Shown here: piece by piece, positions 46,272-54,274 of the stretch
Position numbering within the stretch: position 1 is the stretch's first letter
How the letters are laid out: each line of letters opens with the position of its first letter
DNA from: Phycisphaera sp.
Lineage (GTDB): Bacteria; Planctomycetota; Phycisphaerae; Phycisphaerales; SM1A02
Length of the DNA: 64,000 nucleotides
Assembly: GCA_016124975.1 (NCBI GenBank)
Contig: WGMP01000016.1
Span: 1 to 64,000 of the forward strand
Direction: 5' to 3'
Made by a program: the position numbers and the translations under genes
The notes under the pieces: model-generated
Databases searched by the model: none
Told to the model about the DNA's origin: nothing
The model's input: only the letters and a program-made list of their open reading frames with translations

Positions 46272-49262
46272 ATGACGGCCGCCCCGCGCTCCATGGACCA
46301 CCACTCGACGAGTCTCCCGCTGGCCGAGCGGGGCGACGCGCTCGATGCGCTGCGGCTGTCCCTCTCTCGCGCGCTGCGCTCGGTTGCGCGGGCCGACATC
46401 CGCTTCGGTCGCCACGACCGCATGCTCTACTCGACCGACGCGAGCATCTACCAGGTCGAGCCGATCGGCGTTGTCGTGCCGCACTCGGTCGAGGATGGTG
46501 CGGCGGTGGTCCGTCACCTCGGCGCGGAAGGCGTTCCCATGCTGCCGCGCGGCTCGGGCACCGCGCTTGCGGGCCAGAGCGTGAACCGCGCGGTCATCGT
46601 CGACTTCTCCCAGCATTGCCGGGAAATCGTCTCCGTCGACGCCGACCGGCGCCGCGCCGTGGTCGAGCCGGGCGTGACGCTCGACCAGCTGAACGAGGCG
46701 CTTGCGCCGCATGGGCTGATGTTCGGGCCCGATGTCGCCACGAGCTCGCACGCGACCATCGGCGGCATGATCGGCAACAACTCCGCGGGCGCGCACTCGA
46801 TCCTCTACGGACGAACGGTGGAGAACCTCGTCGCGCTCGAGGTGGTGCTCGCCGACGGCTCTGTGCATCGCTTCGAGGAGGGAAGCTGCGACAGGAGCCC
46901 GGCGCAGCGCGCGATCGCCGACGCGGTCGCCGCAATCGTGCGGCCGATCGCGGGCGAGATCAAGGCCCGCTTCCCGAGGATCCTTCGCCATGTCGACGGC
47001 TACTCGCTCGACATCTTCCTCGAGCAGCTCGAGCGCTCGACGCCCGGAACCTACGACAGGGTGAACCTCGCGCACCTCGTGTGCGGCGCCGAGGGTACGC
47101 TCGCGACCACGCTGCGCGCCGAACTCTCGCTCGTCGCGAAGCCGAGGGAGCGCGGCCTCGCCATCATCGGCTTCGCGAGCGTGCGTGAGTCGCTTGCGAA
47201 CCTCAAGGCGATCCTCGCCACGAAGCCCGCGGCGGTCGAGCTCGTCGACGATGTCGTGATCGATGTCGCCCTGCGCAACACCGAGTACCGCCAGTATGTC
47301 GAGCTGATGCCGAAGCCTGCCGCGGGTTCGCTCGGCGCCGTGCTCTATGTCGAGTACTTCGCAGACAGCGCCGACGAGCTTCCCGCGCGCTTCGACGCGC
47401 TGCGCGCGGCGCTGCCAGACGCCGCGATGTCGACCTACACGGGCGCCGCCGAGCGGCTCAAGGCCTGGAAGCTGCGCAAGGCGGGCGAGCCGCTCCTTCA
47501 TGGCGTGCCTGGCGCACGCAAGCCCTTCACCTTCGTCGAGGATACGGCGGTCGACCCCGCGAAGCTGCCTGATTTCGTCGAGGATTTCCGCGCGATCGTG
47601 ACGCGTCATGGGACGACCGCCGCCTACTACGCGCACGCGTCGGTCGGGTGCCTCCACATCCGTCCGCTCGTCGCGATCCACGACCCGAAGGACCGCGCGG
47701 TGATGGTCGCGATCGCGAAGGACATCGCGGGGCTCGTCGCGCGCTACGGCGGTGCGCTGTCGGGCGAGCATGGCGACGGCCGCGTGCGGTCGCCGCTTCT
47801 CGGGGAGTACTTCGGCGAAGCGATCTGCGAGGCCTTGCGCGCGGTGAAGCGCGTGTTCGACCCGCGCGGACTGCTCAATCCAGGGAACATCGTCGACACG
47901 GGACCCGCCGAGCGCATCATCGAGAACCTGCGCGTCGCGCCCGACGGCCATGACCTGCACGCGGAGCCCGTGAAGACCTTCTTCGCCTACGAGCGCGAGG
48001 AGGGCTTCGAGCACGCGATCGAGAGCTGCAACGGCGCGGGCCTCTGCCGCCGCATGTCGGGCGGCACGAGCATGTGCCCGTCGTACCGCGCGCTCAAGGA
48101 CGAGCGCCACGCGACGCGCGGCCGCGGCAACGCGCTGCGGCTCGCCGTGACGGGACAGCTGTCGAAGGACCGTTGGAACGACCCAGAGACGCTCGAGACG
48201 CTTGACCTCTGCCTCTCGTGCAAGGCGTGCAAGACGGAGTGCCCGTCCAATGTCGACATCTCGAAGCTGAAGGCCGAGTACACCGCGCAGCGCTACGCTC
48301 GCGACGGCGCACCGCTCCCCGCGCGCGTCTTCGGCCATGTTCGCCGGCTCAATGCGCTCGGTTCGCGTTTCCACGCGATTGCGAACATCGTGAACGCGAC
48401 TCCGATCGCGAAGGCGCTCGCGCACGCCGTGCTCGGCGTCGATCCGCGGCGCTCGATTCCCGCGTTCGGTCCTTCGCTCTTCGGCTGGTTCCGTGCGCGC
48501 CCGCCGCGCGCGGCCACGCGCTCCGTCATCCTATTCGGCGACTGCTTCGCCTCCTACAACGAGCCTGGGATCGGGCAGAGCGCGGTGCGGCTCCTCGAGG
48601 CGTTCGGATACCGCGTCATCCTCGCCGATGTCGGCTGCTGCGGTCGCAGCCTCATCTCGACGGGACTCCTGGCCGACGCGCGCGACGAGATCGCGCGCGC
48701 CGCGGGTGCGCTCGGCGGACTGCTCGCGACTTCGGGCGCGGACGCCGTGCTCGTGCTCGAGCCGAGCTGCGCGAGCGCGATCCGCGACGACTGGCTCGAG
48801 CTCCTTCCCGAGGGCGCAGGAAAGGACGCGCGCGCCGCGCGCGAGGCGCTCGCACGGAAGACCTTCCTCGTGGAGGAGTTCCTCGACCTCTCGTGGGACG
48901 CGCATCCCGTGCGCCCCACGCTTCCCGCGCAGCATGACCGCGTCGTCCTGCACGGGCACTGCCACCAGAAGGCGCTGTGGACGAGCGAGAGCTCCGCGCG
49001 TTTCTTGCGGCGGATCTTCGGCAAGGATCTTTCCGTGCTCGACACGGGCTGTTGCGGAATGGCGGGCAGCTTCGGCTATGTCGACCGTCGCTACGACCTC
49101 TCGATGGCGATCGGCGAGGATCGGCTGTTCCCCGCGGTGCGCGCGGCGGGGGACGCCGTTGTGTGCGCGCCAGGGACGAGCTGCCGCCACCAGATCCACG
49201 ATGGCACGGGCCGCGAGGCGCTGCATCCCGTGGATCTCGCCGCGCGCGCGCTCGGGCTTTGA
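46272..49262 (+). CDS. FAD-linked oxidase fused to an Fe-S/CCG-domain protein (GlcD-GlcF type)
   Basis: A 996-residue fusion. The FAD-binding half (about 40-530) has MLPRGSGTALAGQSVN, IGGMIGNNSAGAHSILYG and GEHGDGRVRS. The Fe-S part (about 580-680) has CNGAGLCRRMSGGTSMCPSY and CLSCKACKTECPSN, i.e. two 4Fe-4S clusters. The C-terminal part has CCG motifs (DVGCCGRSLISTGLL and DTGCCGMAGSFGY with HGHCHQKALW). Such fusions oxidise 2-hydroxy acids such as D-lactate or glycolate and pass electrons to quinones. The ATG at 46272 is chosen; the longer frame from 46059 overlaps the preceding gene. Confidence 0.93.
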   Translation: MTAAPRSMDHHSTSLPLAERGDALDALRLSLSRALRSVARADIRFGRHDRMLYSTDASIYQVEPIGVVVPHSVEDGAAVVRHLGAEGVPMLPRGSGTALAGQSVNRAVIVDFSQHCREIVSVDADRRRAVVEPGVTLDQLNEALAPHGLMFGPDVATSSHATIGGMIGNNSAGAHSILYGRTVENLVALEVVLADGSVHRFEEGSCDRSPAQRAIADAVAAIVRPIAGEIKARFPRILRHVDGYSLDIFLEQLERSTPGTYDRVNLAHLVCGAEGTLATTLRAELSLVAKPRERGLAIIGFASVRESLANLKAILATKPAAVELVDDVVIDVALRNTEYRQYVELMPKPAAGSLGAVLYVEYFADSADELPARFDALRAALPDAAMSTYTGAAERLKAWKLRKAGEPLLHGVPGARKPFTFVEDTAVDPAKLPDFVEDFRAIVTRHGTTAAYYAHASVGCLHIRPLVAIHDPKDRAVMVAIAKDIAGLVARYGGALSGEHGDGRVRSPLLGEYFGEAICEALRAVKRVFDPRGLLNPGNIVDTGPAERIIENLRVAPDGHDLHAEPVKTFFAYEREEGFEHAIESCNGAGLCRRMSGGTSMCPSYRALKDERHATRGRGNALRLAVTGQLSKDRWNDPETLETLDLCLSCKACKTECPSNVDISKLKAEYTAQRYARDGAPLPARVFGHVRRLNALGSRFHAIANIVNATPIAKALAHAVLGVDPRRSIPAFGPSLFGWFRARPPRAATRSVILFGDCFASYNEPGIGQSAVRLLEAFGYRVILADVGCCGRSLISTGLLADARDEIARAAGALGGLLATSGADAVLVLEPSCASAIRDDWLELLPEGAGKDARAAREALARKTFLVEEFLDLSWDAHPVRPTLPAQHDRVVLHGHCHQKALWTSESSARFLRRIFGKDLSVLDTGCCGMAGSFGYVDRRYDLSMAIGEDRLFPAVRAAGDAVVCAPGTSCRHQIHDGTGREALHPVDLAARALGL

Positions 49263-49287
49263 GGGCGGTTCCTGCTAGAATCGCGGC

Positions 49288-49749
49288 ATGTCCGGTGCGA
49301 CCCAGCCATCGATCGACGAAAGCGCGCTCTCCGATCTCTCGAACGCGAGGATCCTCCTCGTCGACGACAACCAGCAGAATCTCGAGCTCATGCAGGCGTA
49401 CCTCGAGACGCTTCCCTGCGCGCTGTCGACCGCGCGCGACGGGCTCGAGGCGATCGAGGCGATCCACCGCGAGAAGCCCGACCTCGTCCTGCTCGATGTC
49501 ATGATGCCGAAGATGTCGGGCTTCGAGGTCTGCCGCAAGCTGAAGAGCGAGCCCGCCACGCGCGACATCGTCGTCATCATGGTGACGGCGCTCCACGAGG
49601 TCGGCGACCACGAGCGGGCGGTCGAGAGCGGCACGGACGACTTCCTCACGAAGCCCGTGAACAAGCTCGAGCTGTTGACGCGCGTGCGGAGCCTCCTGCG
49701 GGTGGCGCTCCTCAAGCGCAAGCTTTCCGAGCTGATGTCGGGGCGATAA
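49288..49749 (+). CDS. Single-domain response regulator (receiver domain)
   Basis: A 153-residue CheY-like receiver: ARILLVDDNQQN (acidic pocket), DLVLLDVMMPKMSGFEV with the phosphorylated aspartate, VIMVTALHEV with the conserved threonine, and DDFLTKPVNKLEL with the lysine. A short N-terminal extension (1-20) and C-terminal helix complete it. There is no output domain and no histidine kinase in the window, so its partner is elsewhere. It lies 25 bases after the GlcD/F-like gene. Confidence 0.93.
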   Translation: MSGATQPSIDESALSDLSNARILLVDDNQQNLELMQAYLETLPCALSTARDGLEAIEAIHREKPDLVLLDVMMPKMSGFEVCRKLKSEPATRDIVVIMVTALHEVGDHERAVESGTDDFLTKPVNKLELLTRVRSLLRVALLKRKLSELMSGR

Positions 49750-49819
49750 GCACGCAGGGCTGTCCGATTCAAGCGACGGGGGAGCCGTGGCCGATCCATG
49801 ACGCCACGGAGGTTGTCCC

Positions 49820-50017
49820 GTGGCAGAGCTCTACCGACTGATCGACGAGATCCGCGAACTGAATCCGTCCGCCCCGAGCGAGTGGCTGATGGAGTTCGAC
49901 GCGACGGCGCTGCGCGAGTATCTCGAGCGCCTGCGCGCCGTGCAGGAGCCCGCTGCGCCCGTCTGCTTCACGCGCCGGCCCGACGAGGAGCCGATCCACT
50001 ACCGCGAATGCGCGTGA
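49820..50017 (+). CDS. Small protein of unknown function
   Basis: A 65-residue helical, acidic protein (LYRLIDEIRELN, LMEFDATALREYLERLRAVQ). No family is recognised. The start is GTG at 49820, supported by GGAGG about seven bases upstream, which makes it more likely real than a random frame. It comes 70 bases after the response regulator on the same strand. Confidence 0.6.
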   Translation: MAELYRLIDEIRELNPSAPSEWLMEFDATALREYLERLRAVQEPAAPVCFTRRPDEEPIHYRECA

Positions 50018-50108
50018 GCGAGGGCTTGCCTCGGCGTCTGAGCCGCGCGACACCAAGCCGCCGGTGACGAAGCCGTCTGGAACGAGATCGTGCGACACGA
50101 GCATCTTG

Positions 50109-50524
50109 GGTGCCCGTGGACTTCAGTCCGCGGAACGGGTGATGTCAGCCTTCGACTCCGGCGATCTGCGTTCCGCATGCTGAAGCATGCGGGCACCCCT
50201 GGCTTGGGGACTCCGACGCGTGTCATCCACGCCAGAGGAAGCCGCCGCAGCGGCGACCGCTCAAACCACGGGTGCCCGTGGACTTCAGTCCGCGGAACGG
50301 ATGATGTCAGCCTTCGACTCCGACGCGTGTCGTTCCGCATGCTGAAGCATGCGGGCACCCCTGGCTTGGGGACTCCGACGCGTGTCATCCCCGCCAGAGG
50401 AAGCCGCCGCAGCGGCGACCGCTCAAACCACGGGGTGCCCGTGGACTTCAGTCCGCGGAACGGGTGATGTCAGCCTTCGACTCCGGCACGCGTCATCCAC
50501 GCCAAACGAAGCCGCTGCAGCGGC
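50109..50524. repeat. Tandem palindrome-rich repeat, unit about 162 bp, 2.5 copies
   Basis: Units begin at 50109, 50271 and 50434 with GGTGCCCGTGGACTTCAGTC; the first two are nearly identical, and the third lacks the middle and ends near 50524. Each full unit has nested inverted repeats: GGTGCCCG with CGGGCACC outside, CGGAACG with CGTTCCG inside, a GTGGACT/AGTCCGC hairpin, a CCGCATGCT/AGCATGCGG hairpin and GCCGCCGCAGCGGC. It lies between a rightward small gene and the leftward scpA, in the position of a bidirectional terminator or a REP/BIME-like element. No transposase is adjacent. Confidence 0.88.
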
Positions 50525-50529
50525 TCCCG

Positions 50530-51321
50530 CTACAAGAACGTCGGCGCATCAGGCCCGCGCTCCGCGTCGCCTGCGAGCGTGACATCGATCGCGTCGTCGA
50601 GATTGTCCTGGCGCACATGCACGCGGCCTTGGCGCACCAGCTCGAGCAGCGCGAGGAAAAGTCCGATCCGCTCGCCGTGCGAACGACCTTCGAACACGCT
50701 GCCAAGCGTGAGGCGGTGCGACTGCGCCCGCCCCAGTCGGTCGACGAGATCCTCCTGGTGGAGCGAGATCGGCGTGTCGTCGTACTCGACCATGTGGTCG
50801 CCGATCCTGGTGAGATCGATCGCCGCCGCGATCCGCTCGAAGGCATCGAACAGGTCGCCGAGGTGAAGATCCTCAAGCTCGAAGTCTTCTTCCTCCTCGG
50901 GTTCCTCGCTCGCCCCGGGCCGCACGCGCGCCGCCGCGCGCTCTGCGAACTCGCGCCTCCGCGCGTCGAGCACCTCCGCCGCGGTGCGGAACTTCTGATA
51001 CGCGAGCAGCTGCCGGATCAGCTCCGCGCGCGGATCCTCGCCTGGCGCCGCGGGCGCGTTCGGGTCGGCGTCGTCCGCCTGCTGCACGGGCGCGAGCGAC
51101 CGCGACTTGATCTCGACGAGCGTCGCCGCCATCACAAGGAACTCGCCCGCGACATCGACATCGATGCGCGAGAGGTGCCGCACATACTCGAGGTACTCGT
51201 CCGTGAGCGTGTGAATCGGGATCTCGTGGATGTCAACCTCCGCGCGCCTCACGAGGAAGAGGAGGAGATCGAGGGGGCCCTGAAACACGGGCAATCGGAC
51301 GAGCCAGTCGGTCTGCGACAT
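50530..51321 (-). CDS. scpA: Segregation and condensation protein A
   Basis: The kleisin of the SMC-ScpA-ScpB complex. A 263-residue protein with the ScpA N-terminus (VRLPVFQGPLDLLLFLVRRA, EIPIHTLTDEYLEYVRHL), FLVMAATLVEIKSRSLAP, an acidic middle and a C-terminal winged helix (RIGLFLALLELVRQGRVHVR). The start at 51321 is preferred: the longer frame upstream has no family similarity. scpB is not next to it. It is divergent from the arabinose-5-phosphate isomerase gene (65 bases between starts). Confidence 0.93.
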   Translation of the reverse strand: MSQTDWLVRLPVFQGPLDLLLFLVRRAEVDIHEIPIHTLTDEYLEYVRHLSRIDVDVAGEFLVMAATLVEIKSRSLAPVQQADDADPNAPAAPGEDPRAELIRQLLAYQKFRTAAEVLDARRREFAERAAARVRPGASEEPEEEEDFELEDLHLGDLFDAFERIAAAIDLTRIGDHMVEYDDTPISLHQEDLVDRLGRAQSHRLTLGSVFEGRSHGERIGLFLALLELVRQGRVHVRQDNLDDAIDVTLAGDAERGPDAPTFL

Positions 51322-51386
51322 CCGCGGCAATCTACCACGGTCTTCCCGCGCAATCGGCCTGATTTCCCGTCGATTACACTGCCCCG

Positions 51387-52421
51387 ATGGCCGAATCCCG
51401 CGCTCCAGCCGCAAGTGACCCGCATGTGCGTTCCAACGAGCGCGCCTTCCTCGTCGAGGCGCTGCGCACCGAGGCGGATGCGGTCGGCCGCTTCGCCGAT
51501 CGCGTGGCGTCGGACGCAGTCCCCGCGCTCCACGCTGCGCTCGACCTCCTCGAGTCGTGCCGCGGACATGTGGTCGTGAGCGGCATGGGGAAGTCGGGCC
51601 TCGTCGGCGCCAAGATCTCGGCGAGCCTCTCGAGCCTCGGGCAGCCGTCGCACTTCGTGCATCCCGCGGAGGCGGTGCACGGCGACCTCGGATCGATCCG
51701 CGCTGACGATGTCGTCATGCTCCTCAGCTGGTCTGGCGAGACGCAGGAGGTCGTGGCGCTCGGCTCGATCCTCAAGATGGACGGAATCCCCACAGTGGGC
51801 CTCTCGAGCCGGCCGGGCTCGAGCCTGGCGCGGGTCGCGACCGTTCACATCGACCTCGGCGACCTGACCGAGGCGTGCCCGCTGAACCTTGCGCCGACGG
51901 CGTCGACGACGCTCACCCTCGCCGTCGGCGACGCACTCGCGCTCGCGCTCGCCTCGCGCCGCGACTTCGGCAAGGACGACTTCCACAAGCACCACCCGGG
52001 CGGCATGCTTGGTGCGGGGCTGCGCCCCGTGACCGAAGTGCTGCGCTTCCGCGTTGGCAAGAACCTCGCGGCCGTGCCCGACACGAGTTCGGTCCGCGAG
52101 GCGCTGCGCGCGGCGGGCGAAGGACGACGCGCGGGTGCGATCGTCCTCGTCGACGCGGCAGGGCGCCTCAGCGGCATCTTCACGGATGGTGATCTCCGTC
52201 GACATGTGAACGGCGGCGGTCTCTCCGCGCTCGATTCCCCGATCTCGACCGTGATGACGCGTCATCCGACGACGCTGTCGACGGATTCCCTCGTGCGCGA
52301 TGCCGTGCAGCTGGTGCAGGAGCGCCGCCTCGACGAGATCCCCGTCGTCGATCGCGACGGCAAGCCCGTCGGGCTCGTCGACATCCAGGACCTGATTGCG
52401 ATGCGCGTCGTGCGGGAGTAG
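51387..52421 (+). CDS. kdsD: Arabinose-5-phosphate isomerase (SIS plus two CBS domains)
   Basis: Interconverts ribulose-5-phosphate and arabinose-5-phosphate, giving the precursor of Kdo for lipopolysaccharide. The 344 residues match KpsF/GutQ/KdsD: SIS domain with VVVSGMGKSGLVGAKISASL, HPAEAVHGDLG, LLSWSGETQEV and the family tail DDFHKHHPGGMLGA. Two CBS domains follow from about 205 (GAIVLVDAAGRLSGIFTDGD and EIPVVDRDGKPVGLVDIQD). It suggests LPS with Kdo or another arabinose-derived sugar. Other kds genes are not in the window. Confidence 0.95.
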   Translation: MAESRAPAASDPHVRSNERAFLVEALRTEADAVGRFADRVASDAVPALHAALDLLESCRGHVVVSGMGKSGLVGAKISASLSSLGQPSHFVHPAEAVHGDLGSIRADDVVMLLSWSGETQEVVALGSILKMDGIPTVGLSSRPGSSLARVATVHIDLGDLTEACPLNLAPTASTTLTLAVGDALALALASRRDFGKDDFHKHHPGGMLGAGLRPVTEVLRFRVGKNLAAVPDTSSVREALRAAGEGRRAGAIVLVDAAGRLSGIFTDGDLRRHVNGGGLSALDSPISTVMTRHPTTLSTDSLVRDAVQLVQERRLDEIPVVDRDGKPVGLVDIQDLIAMRVVRE

Positions 52422-52611
52422 TGCGCGCCGCGTTCGGGGGTGCGGATTGCGCACCCGATCGGGTGTGGTCGCGTGCATTCGTCCGGCGAGCCACACGGAT
52501 TGTCGTTTCTCGGATTGCTGCGTGTATCACGGCGGGTGGAGGCCGCTCTAATGGCCTGTGGGCGCGTGTTCGCGCTCGACCGTTTGGCCACACCTATTCA
52601 GAAGACCATCC

Positions 52612-53346
52612 ATGCTTTCGTCCCGCACATCGCTCATCCTCGTCGCCGCCGCAGCGGTCGCCGCGTCCTCCGTGGCCTCGGCTTCCGCACAGATCGCCTA
52701 CACCGACTCGAAGGGCCGCCAGTGGCGGCAGGTCCACACGACCACCGCCCGCAAGTGGACGCAGGTCGAGGCCGTGTGCCCGACCGATGGCGAGACGCCC
52801 TGCGATGGCTTGGTCGGCGCCCAGAATGTCACAGGCTTCATCTGGGCATCGCGCCAGGATGTCATCGAGCTTCTGTCAGAGTGGATTCCCGCCATCACGG
52901 CGACGGGAGAGGCGGGCGGCGCGCAGTACACCCTCGAGGGGCTCGGATTCTTCGAGGTGTTTCAGGAGACGAGCTTCTCCTGCACGGTCGTCGGGTGTTC
53001 CTTCGGGCTCTCGGGTTGGACATCGACGCTGGTCCCGGGCAACCCGAAGAGCGCCTACTCGCCGGCCATCGGAGCTGGCTACAACCCGAACTACGGGACA
53101 TTCACGGCAAACATCACTGCGCCCATCGGCGAGATCAGCGCGTATCGCGGCGTGTGGCTCTACATCCCCGCGGCTGCGCCGTCATGCCCTGCTGATCTCT
53201 CGGGCGACGGCACAGTCGGCCCCGCGGATCTCGCCGCATTGCTCAACGCGTGGGGAACCGCAGCCGCGGCCGCCGATCTCAACGGGAACGGCGTCGTCGA
53301 TGCGTCCGATCTCACGGCCATGCTCTCGGCCTGGGGCGGTTGCTGA
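52612..53346 (+). CDS. Secreted dockerin-type protein of an unrecognised paralogous family (copy 1)
   Basis: A 244-residue exported protein. Signal at 1-27 (AASSVASASAQ). Then YTDSKGRQWRQVHTTTARKW, TQVEAVCPTDGETPCDG and FIWASRQDVIELLSEW, shared almost word for word with the next gene. A disulfide-suited pair (C-TVVG-C) lies in the middle. The C-terminus (about 200-244) is the twin dockerin-like motif, DLSGDGTVGPADLAALLNAW and DLNGNGVVDASDLTAMLSAW. I do not recognise the N-terminal domain. ATG at 52612; a longer frame to 52558 is unlikely. Probably surface or envelope; function unknown. Confidence 0.78.
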   Translation: MLSSRTSLILVAAAAVAASSVASASAQIAYTDSKGRQWRQVHTTTARKWTQVEAVCPTDGETPCDGLVGAQNVTGFIWASRQDVIELLSEWIPAITATGEAGGAQYTLEGLGFFEVFQETSFSCTVVGCSFGLSGWTSTLVPGNPKSAYSPAIGAGYNPNYGTFTANITAPIGEISAYRGVWLYIPAAAPSCPADLSGDGTVGPADLAALLNAWGTAAAAADLNGNGVVDASDLTAMLSAWGGC

Positions 53347-53533
53347 CGCCGTCGGGGGCTGTGCGGAAGAAGAGTCCCCACTTCAGGGGGCCTGAATGCA
53401 GCGTTGCCGTCACAGGCGCGCGGTTGCCCTTGTGTCCGCCGTCTTGACAGCTAGACTCGGCCTCCGTTGACGGCGTCCCTCGCGCTTGCGCCCGAGCGGA
53501 TCCGCGCGTCGGAACCACTTGGAGGCAAGTCCC

Positions 53534-54256
53534 ATGCAAGTTCAGCGCGTTTCCTTCCGCATGCTCGTGGCCATTGCGCCGCTCGCCGTTGCAGCCACAG
53601 CTCTCGCGAAGTCCGATTCGGTGGCCTACGTCGATTCGCAGGGAAGGCAGTGGCGTGAACTGTCGAGCACCGTCGCGCGTACCTGGTTTCAGGTCGCCTC
53701 CGTGTGCCCCACGGATGGTGTGACCCTGTGCTCAGGGTCGCTCGGCAACCTCAACCTCGACGGCTGGGTCTGGGCGACGAAGGACCAGGTTCAGGAGATG
53801 ATGGCGGAACTTGCGCCCATCGCAGCAAAGGACGGGTGCTTCTCGGGAGTTGCGTATTCGGCACAGGCATGGTCGGTGCTCAATTACTTCGACAGCCTCC
53901 CCAGCTTCGAACTGACCAACACGGTCTCAGGATGGACCGCAACCGTCGCGACGGTTCCCGGGCTGACGAACTACGCCTACGCGCCGAGGGTCGGCACGCA
54001 CGATGAGATCGCAAGCGACTCGAGCGTGTGCCCCGACAATCTCCAGCAACGCAATGAGTCGGGCACGACCATCGGCATCTGGATGTTCCGCCCGCCGTGC
54101 CACGCCGACATCGATCAAGACGGAACGGTGGGGCCGAGCGATCTTGCGGCGCTCCTTGGATCATGGGGCACAGCGGGTTCGGCAGATCTCAGCGGGAACG
54201 GCGTGGTCGATGCGCCCGATCTCTCGCTTGTTCTCGCGGCGTGGGGTGACTGCTGA
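53534..54256 (+). CDS. Secreted dockerin-type protein of an unrecognised paralogous family (copy 2)
   Basis: A 240-residue paralogue of the preceding gene. Signal at 1-25 (PLAVAATALAK). The shared core is YVDSQGRQWRELSSTVARTW, FQVASVCPTDGVTLCSG and GWVWATKDQVQEMMAELAP; the C-terminus has DIDQDGTVGPSDLAALLGSW and DLSGNGVVDAPDLSLVLAAW. GGAGG nine bases before the ATG decides the start against 53486. The intergenic gap of 187 bases suggests a separate promoter. The convergent cysN-cysC gene ends 18 bases after it. Confidence 0.8.
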   Translation: MQVQRVSFRMLVAIAPLAVAATALAKSDSVAYVDSQGRQWRELSSTVARTWFQVASVCPTDGVTLCSGSLGNLNLDGWVWATKDQVQEMMAELAPIAAKDGCFSGVAYSAQAWSVLNYFDSLPSFELTNTVSGWTATVATVPGLTNYAYAPRVGTHDEIASDSSVCPDNLQQRNESGTTIGIWMFRPPCHADIDQDGTVGPSDLAALLGSWGTAGSADLSGNGVVDAPDLSLVLAAWGDC

Positions 54257-54274
54257 CGCTGCCGCGTCGGCACG

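Noticed and set aside
50109-50524. CRISPR array
   Set aside because: The repeated units are about 162 bp with conserved insides and no short unique spacers; no cas genes are near.
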